From positions 310,001-374,000 of the forward strand of contig JAJDDN010000002.1 in assembly GCA_029260295.1 (NCBI GenBank): a stretch of DNA of 64,000 nt, given 5' to 3'. The position numbers and the translations under genes were made by a program. Below the pieces are notes generated by a model, which was not told where the DNA came from, did no database searches, and was given only the letters and a program-made list of their open reading frames with translations. Shown in pieces: positions 59,713 through 64,000 of this stretch; positions within the stretch are counted from its first letter, which is position 1, and each line of letters begins with the position of its first letter. The stretch is from Phycisphaerales bacterium. GTDB lineage: Bacteria; Planctomycetota; Phycisphaerae; Phycisphaerales; UBA1924.

Positions 59713-61326
59713 ATGATGACCGATGCACCCGCTCAAGCCACCAGCAACCCGGTGGTCCGTATCACGCGCGCACTCATTTCAGTCTCCGACAAATCAGGAA
59801 TCATCGAACTCGCCAAAACCCTCGCCAACCTCGGCGTACAGATCATCTCCACCGGAGGCACCGCCAAAGCCATCGCCGATGCCGGCATCCCCGTCACCGG
59901 GATCGAAGAAGTCACCGGATTCCCCGAAATGATGGACGGCCGCGTCAAAACGCTCCACCCCAAAATCCACGGCGGACTCCTCGCTCGCCGCGACGACCAA
60001 TCACACATCGACTCGATGACCGAGCACGACATCTCGCCGATCGACCTTGTCATCGTCAACCTCTATCCCTTCGAAGCCACCATCGCCAAAGCAGGCGTCA
60101 CCGACCAAGAAGCCATCGAACAAATCGACATCGGCGGCCCCTCAATGGTCCGCTCAGCCGCCAAAAACCACCAATCCGTCGCCATCGTCACCCACCCATC
60201 ACAATACGAAGCACTCATCAACGAACTCCGCGAACACAACGGCTCAACAACCCTAGAACTCCGCACAAAGCTCGCAGCAGATGCCTTTACCGCCACCGCC
60301 CACTACGACGCCGCGATCAGCACCTGGATGAACAAAGACGACACCACTCTTCCAAACAAGCTCACCGTCGGCCTCACCAAAGTCGACGACCTCCGCTACG
60401 GCGAGAACCCCCACCAATCCGCCGCCCTCTACCAAACCGGCCAATCACAACCGGGCACGCTCATCAACGCCAACCAACTCCACGGCAAGCCCCTGAGCTT
60501 CAACAACATCAACGACGCCAGCGCAGCACTCGAACTCGTCCGCAGTTTAAAGCTGGCCGCTCCAAGCCAACACGCCGCCTGCGTCCTCAAACACACCAAC
60601 CCCTGCGGCGCTGCGTGCGGTCGCACCAGCCACGAAGCCGTCGATGCCGCCATCGCCGGCGACCCCATGGCCGCCTTCGGGGGAATCCTCGCGACAAGCA
60701 CCCCGATCGATCTGCAGTCCGCAAAGCGCATCACCGCCGAGGGCACATTCTTCGAGGTCGTCATCGCCCCGTCGTTTGCACCCGACGCTCTCGAACTCCT
60801 CGCCGGCCGCTGGAAGAATCTCCGCATCCTCGAAACCGGCGATGTGGCCCCCGACATCACCCGCGAAATGAAATGGATCCCCGGCGGCATGCTCGTCCAA
60901 GACCGCGACCTTGTCGTCCCCGATCCAAACTCATGGGTCCACGCCGCGGGTCCAAAGCCAAGCGACGAAATCCTCCAAGCCGCCGCCATCCTCGAACCGA
61001 TCTGCACCGCTCTCTCATCCAACGCCGTGCTCATCGGAGGCATCGAATCTGATCGCGTCCGCTTGTTCGGTGCTGGTGCTGGACAGATGGACCGAGTCGC
61101 TTCATGCCTTGGCGCGATCCGCAAAGCTGGCGACTTGTCCAAGGGTTCTATCGCCGTCTCCGACGCGTTCTTCCCCTTCAGCGACGGCCCCCAACTCCTC
61201 ATCGATGCGGGCGTTTCCACCATCGTTCACCCAGGCGGATCCAAACGCGACAGCGACACTTTCGATCTCTGCAACCAGCACAACATCACCTGCCTAACCA
61301 CAGGCACCAGACACTTCCGCCACTAA
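59713..61326 (+). CDS. purH: Bifunctional AICAR formyltransferase/IMP cyclohydrolase
   Basis: Final two steps of IMP synthesis, 537 residues. The N-terminal cyclohydrolase domain has ALISVSDKSGIIELAKTLANLGVQIISTGGTAKAI, TGFPEMMDGRVKTLHPKIHGGLLARRD and NLYPFEATIAK. The formyltransferase domain has LRYGENPHQSAALY, LKHTNPCGAACG with catalytic Lys/His, DPMAAFGGILA, and DAFFPFSDGPQLLIDAGVSTIVHPGGSKRDSDTF. The C-terminus ends TGTRHFRH as in the family. purL is 8 kb away, so purine genes are scattered. Confidence 0.96.
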   Translation: MMTDAPAQATSNPVVRITRALISVSDKSGIIELAKTLANLGVQIISTGGTAKAIADAGIPVTGIEEVTGFPEMMDGRVKTLHPKIHGGLLARRDDQSHIDSMTEHDISPIDLVIVNLYPFEATIAKAGVTDQEAIEQIDIGGPSMVRSAAKNHQSVAIVTHPSQYEALINELREHNGSTTLELRTKLAADAFTATAHYDAAISTWMNKDDTTLPNKLTVGLTKVDDLRYGENPHQSAALYQTGQSQPGTLINANQLHGKPLSFNNINDASAALELVRSLKLAAPSQHAACVLKHTNPCGAACGRTSHEAVDAAIAGDPMAAFGGILATSTPIDLQSAKRITAEGTFFEVVIAPSFAPDALELLAGRWKNLRILETGDVAPDITREMKWIPGGMLVQDRDLVVPDPNSWVHAAGPKPSDEILQAAAILEPICTALSSNAVLIGGIESDRVRLFGAGAGQMDRVASCLGAIRKAGDLSKGSIAVSDAFFPFSDGPQLLIDAGVSTIVHPGGSKRDSDTFDLCNQHNITCLTTGTRHFRH

Positions 61327-61425
61327 AACCACAGCCAATAACACCCGTTAGCCCAATACTTCCGCGCGATCGGTGCGTATTGAGTTGAAATACGCGACAA
61401 AAAATGGTATAAATGAACTATTACC

Positions 61426-62169
61426 ATGTCCCGTCGTCCTCAGAAAAAACCGAGACGATCCAAGGCCCTCCGTTCTGGGCGTGGGCAGCGTGCCGAATCA
61501 TTCCCAACCCCCCAAACCTCAACAGCCCTCGCACTCGAGTACAACCAGCTCCTGAGCGGGCTTGATTCGAAAGTTTTAGTCCTAAACAAAATGTACATGG
61601 CTGTCCGCGTCATCACCGCACGCCGTGCCTTTATACTCCTATCGCGAGAAACCGCCGAGGTCATCCACGCCGACGATGGCTCATACGCAAACTACGACTT
61701 CTCCACCTGGGCCGAGCTCTCCGAACTCCGCAAAGAGTTTGAGCCAGACAACTACGACTGGGTCAAGACCGTCCGCTTCGACATCGCAGTACCAAGAATC
61801 ATCCGCCTCGTCGGCTACGACAAACTCCCCCAGCAGCGTGTCAAACTCAACCGCCGAAACCTCTTCGCCCGCGATCACAACCGCTGCCAGTACTGCGGCA
61901 AGCACTTCAACACCTCCGAACTCTCCATCGACCATGTCAAACCCCGCACCCAGAACGGCCCCGACACCTGGGAAAACCTCGTGTGCGCCTGCACAAGCTG
62001 CAACTCCCGCAAGGGCGGCCGCACCCCCCAGCAAGCCCACATGAAACTCATCAAAGAACCGGTCCAACCAAAGCGCAACCCCCTCATCTCCATGCGCCTG
62101 AGCAGCGAACGCTACGCCTCCTGGAAAGCGTTTTTAGACGAAGCCTACTGGTCCGTCGAACTCAAGTAA
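61426..62169 (+). CDS. HNH endonuclease family protein
   Basis: Protein of 247 residues with a C-terminal HNH module: RNRCQYCGKHFNTSELSIDHVKPRTQNGPDTWENLVCACTSCNSRKGGRT is represented by CQYCG, IDHVKP, NLV and CTSCNSRKG, the zinc-finger-type HNH. An N-terminal ~130-residue domain precedes it (KVLVLNKMYMAVRVITARRAFILLSRETAEVI), which is also seen in single-copy chromosomal HNH proteins of unknown role in many bacteria. A basic tail opens the protein (MSRRPQKKPRRSKALRSGRG). Not obviously a restriction enzyme; no methylase is near. Confidence 0.88.
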   Translation: MSRRPQKKPRRSKALRSGRGQRAESFPTPQTSTALALEYNQLLSGLDSKVLVLNKMYMAVRVITARRAFILLSRETAEVIHADDGSYANYDFSTWAELSELRKEFEPDNYDWVKTVRFDIAVPRIIRLVGYDKLPQQRVKLNRRNLFARDHNRCQYCGKHFNTSELSIDHVKPRTQNGPDTWENLVCACTSCNSRKGGRTPQQAHMKLIKEPVQPKRNPLISMRLSSERYASWKAFLDEAYWSVELK

Positions 62170-62200
62170 GCCCGCCGCCGGCCGCGTGATATAATCGCGT

Positions 62201-62968
62201 ATGAATATTAAATCATCTCTATGCGTTGCCCTGTTGTCCGCCGGATTCATTTCGGCAACCCCTGCAACTGCTCAGGACACACCAGACCAAGACAAACCAA
62301 ACAAGACCCCCGAGCAACTCAAAGAACGACTCAAACTCCAACGCACATCCGCGATGAGTTCTTCAATCCAGTTCAAGCTTATGCCGACACTCTCCAAACT
62401 CCAATCAAAGGCAATCCCCCTGACCCATCAGCAAATCATCTACACAATTCTCGCCAACACCAACGAATCAGCAAGCCATCAGATGCGCGGCCAGTCAGAG
62501 AATCAGTTATACACACACGACGACGGGCGCGAAGCCGTCTATGACAAAGACGGCGAACTCGTCAAGAACGGCTACAACGACGGCTCATACAACTACGCCC
62601 ACCCAAAGGACGAACCCCTCCTCCACTTCAGTCTCGACACCTCGCCCTGGCTCCTGTGGGGCATGGGCGAAGACGACCCGACAACCATCGAAGAACGAAC
62701 CTACGCATACATGGGCGATCTTGAAGGCGGCATCCGCAGAGCCAACGCCATGCTCCCCCTCGACACACTCCCAGAAGATCACAAATGGCCGGAGATCAGC
62801 CAGATGCAAACACTGGCGATCTTTGCCAAAGCAATCGAGCTCGGAGATGCCGAGGAAATCTATACACTCTTTGAAAATGATCACGAACTAACAGACAAAG
62901 AAATCATCCGCGTGCTCACCAAGCTCAATGCCGGATTTGACATCGTATACAACATCCCAGACCCTTAA
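62201..62968 (+). CDS. Secreted protein of unknown function
   Basis: Not recognised. The 255 residues begin with a Sec signal peptide (MNIKSSLCVALLSAGFISATPATAQ, cleavage after AQ likely). A Lys/Glu/Asp-rich linker follows. The middle contains EAVYDKDGELVKNGYNDGSYNYAHP then HFSLDTSPWLLWGMGEDDPTT, a YDKDGxLV...G[ST]YNY...H...D..PW..WG pattern I have seen in secreted bacterial proteins but cannot name. The C-terminal part is helical and acidic. It converges with the asparaginase gene with 5 bp between stops. Confidence 0.65.
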   Translation: MNIKSSLCVALLSAGFISATPATAQDTPDQDKPNKTPEQLKERLKLQRTSAMSSSIQFKLMPTLSKLQSKAIPLTHQQIIYTILANTNESASHQMRGQSENQLYTHDDGREAVYDKDGELVKNGYNDGSYNYAHPKDEPLLHFSLDTSPWLLWGMGEDDPTTIEERTYAYMGDLEGGIRRANAMLPLDTLPEDHKWPEISQMQTLAIFAKAIELGDAEEIYTLFENDHELTDKEIIRVLTKLNAGFDIVYNIPDP

Positions 62969-62973
62969 ACCAA

Positions 62974-64000
62974 CTACTCAAAAACAGAAGCACACGCCAC
63001 CTTCCGGCTCCCCTGCCCGTCAGCCACCGCGTATTTCGCGCCCGGGAACATCGCCGCCGATCCATGCACCCCGTCCTTGCGGAGCGCATACATGATGACA
63101 TTGAACTTCGGGCGGCCGTCGTTGCCGGTTAGCCGTTTCTGCAATCTAGATTTCTTTGCGATCCCCCTGAGAACATGCACACACGCTTCGGAGGGTTCCA
63201 TCCCGGACTCCATCGCCCGCACCACCGCAAAGGCCCCGCACGACTGGATCACGGATTCCCCACGCCCCGTCGCCCCCGCAGATCCAACCTCATTATCCAC
63301 ATACATCCCCGCCCCGATGATCGGCGAGTCCCCAACCCGACCCGGGATCTTGTAACTCAGCCCGCTCGTCGTCGTGCACGCCGACACATCCCCACCACCA
63401 TCCACGGCCCCGCAATGGATCGTGCCATAAGTAAACGCCGCGGATTCAGACCCCTTACCCATCGCAACCTGTGTCCCCTCAGGGTTCCAATCCCGCTCGG
63501 ATTCATCGAGCCAATCATCACGCGATGAGTTGTTCATCTTCCATTTGAGCCACACCTTCCGCGCCTGATCCGAGAGCATGTCCTTCGCCGGGAACCCGTG
63601 CGCCCGCGCAAACCGCCGCGCCCCATCCCCGACGATCATCACATGATCCGTCGTCTGCAGCACCTTGAGCGCCACCTGCGCCGCATGCAATGTATCTTCG
63701 AGCGCACCGACCGACCCCGCCTTGTGCGTCGGCCCGTGCATCACAGACGCATCGAGCTGAACAACCCCGTCCTCATTGGGCAAACCACCATACCCGACAC
63801 TCATATCACCGGGATCAGCCTCAACAATCCCCACACCACTGACCACCGCCAACGCCGTATCGGCCCCGTTGATCACCATCTGATAGGCGCGTTCAACCGC
63901 CCGGATCCCGTTCCCAGATGAAATCACCACAGGCCCGCCCGGCCCGCGCCGAGAAAATGCCCCGACTTCACCGGCCCCAGCAGATCCCACAAGCCCAGCC
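62974..64000 (-). CDS. Glycosylasparaginase / isoaspartyl peptidase family (Ntn hydrolase), partial at right edge
   Basis: N-terminal nucleophile hydrolase cleaving GlcNAc-Asn or similar amides. The frame stays open beyond 63990 to the window edge (...AGLVGSAGAGEVGAFSRRG), so the true start is outside and the GTG of the ORF track is not convincing; the edge sequence looks like the end of a secretion signal. The mature part has SSGNGIRAVERAYQMVING, SVGYGGLPNEDGVVQLDASVMHG, nucleophile region GTIHCGAVDGGGDVSACTTTSGLSYKIPGRVGDSPIIGAGMYVDNE and GATGRGESVIQSCGA. The usual HDT before the Thr nucleophile reads YGT here. Confidence 0.88.
   Translation of the reverse strand, partial: AGLVGSAGAGEVGAFSRRGPGGPVVISSGNGIRAVERAYQMVINGADTALAVVSGVGIVEADPGDMSVGYGGLPNEDGVVQLDASVMHGPTHKAGSVGALEDTLHAAQVALKVLQTTDHVMIVGDGARRFARAHGFPAKDMLSDQARKVWLKWKMNNSSRDDWLDESERDWNPEGTQVAMGKGSESAAFTYGTIHCGAVDGGGDVSACTTTSGLSYKIPGRVGDSPIIGAGMYVDNEVGSAGATGRGESVIQSCGAFAVVRAMESGMEPSEACVHVLRGIAKKSRLQKRLTGNDGRPKFNVIMYALRKDGVHGSAAMFPGAKYAVADGQGSRKVACASVFE

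Noticed and set aside
61426-62169. HNH gene as part of a restriction or defence island
   Set aside because: No methylase, helicase or other defence gene adjacent; neighbours are purH and a secreted protein, and this HNH type is usually a single chromosomal gene.

Overview
The window is 64 kb of chromosomal DNA from a free-living Gram-negative-type bacterium, most likely a planctomycete of the Phycisphaerae kind. This placement is inference. It rests on the overall gene style, a lysine-rich histone-H1-like protein, two adjacent clpP genes, a CcoN-CcoO fusion, a PurL with PurS-like sequence fused to its N-terminus, several short lipoproteins, and a disordered protein with a short conserved-looking C-terminus. 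I see no phage, insertion sequence, CRISPR array or rRNA. Coding density is high and several convergent gene pairs touch or overlap at their stop codons.

Layout. 1-1.7 kb: a metal ABC importer (permease cut by the left edge, plus its ATPase), then tRNA-Ala(CGC). 1.8-10.5 kb: a complete cbb3 oxidase operon on the minus strand, ccoNO-ccoQ-ccoP-ccoG-ccoH-TauE/SafE-ccoI-ccoS, covering the enzyme, its copper supply and its assembly. 10.8-14.8 kb: a membrane protein, a TSNG-repeat lipoprotein, a GreA-type factor, another membrane protein and a divergent FtsQ-like protein. 14.8-19.6 kb: ddl, murB, murC (peptidoglycan precursors, ATGA-coupled) and an M16 peptidase homologue without its zinc site. 20.1-25.8 kb: the K-rich histone-like gene with a textbook terminator, a stand-alone MshEN-like domain, mnmE, yidC and a phosphoesterase. 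26.1-28.1 kb: clpP-clpP and a membrane protein. 28.1-40.4 kb: a mixed set of dehydrogenase, HEAT lipoprotein, orphan ABC ATPase, RNase R, thiL, arylamine N-acetyltransferase, phenylalanine hydroxylase, tRNA-Ile, threonine aldolase, SYLF lipoprotein and DUF502. 40.5-48.2 kb: galE, then a type IV pilus/type II secretion-like operon (pilT, pilC, three pilin-like genes, one of 964 residues with Asp-rich loops). 48.5-56.2 kb: rnhA, purL, an HDOD-GGDEF-receiver protein, a sigma-54 response regulator and ruvC. 56.2-64 kb: two tandem trypsin-like lipoproteins, riboflavin synthase, a PQQ-propeller lipoprotein, purH, an HNH nuclease, a secreted unknown and a glycosylasparaginase cut by the right edge.

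Most notable observations: (1) the two trypsin-like lipoprotein genes look like a tandem duplication whose breakpoint took the ruvC start codon region with it; (2) a dispersed C-rich repeat with core CCCCCCAAAGT; (3) a 25-bp-arm inverted repeat before ruvC; (4) an apparent flip of strand composition (G-rich to C-rich top strand) across the window, as expected near a replication terminus; (5) a giant pilin-like protein with candidate calcium loops inside a pilus operon; (6) a degenerate M16 peptidase next to the mur genes. I found no clear defence or other novel multi-gene system. All assignments come from reading motifs; no database search was run.
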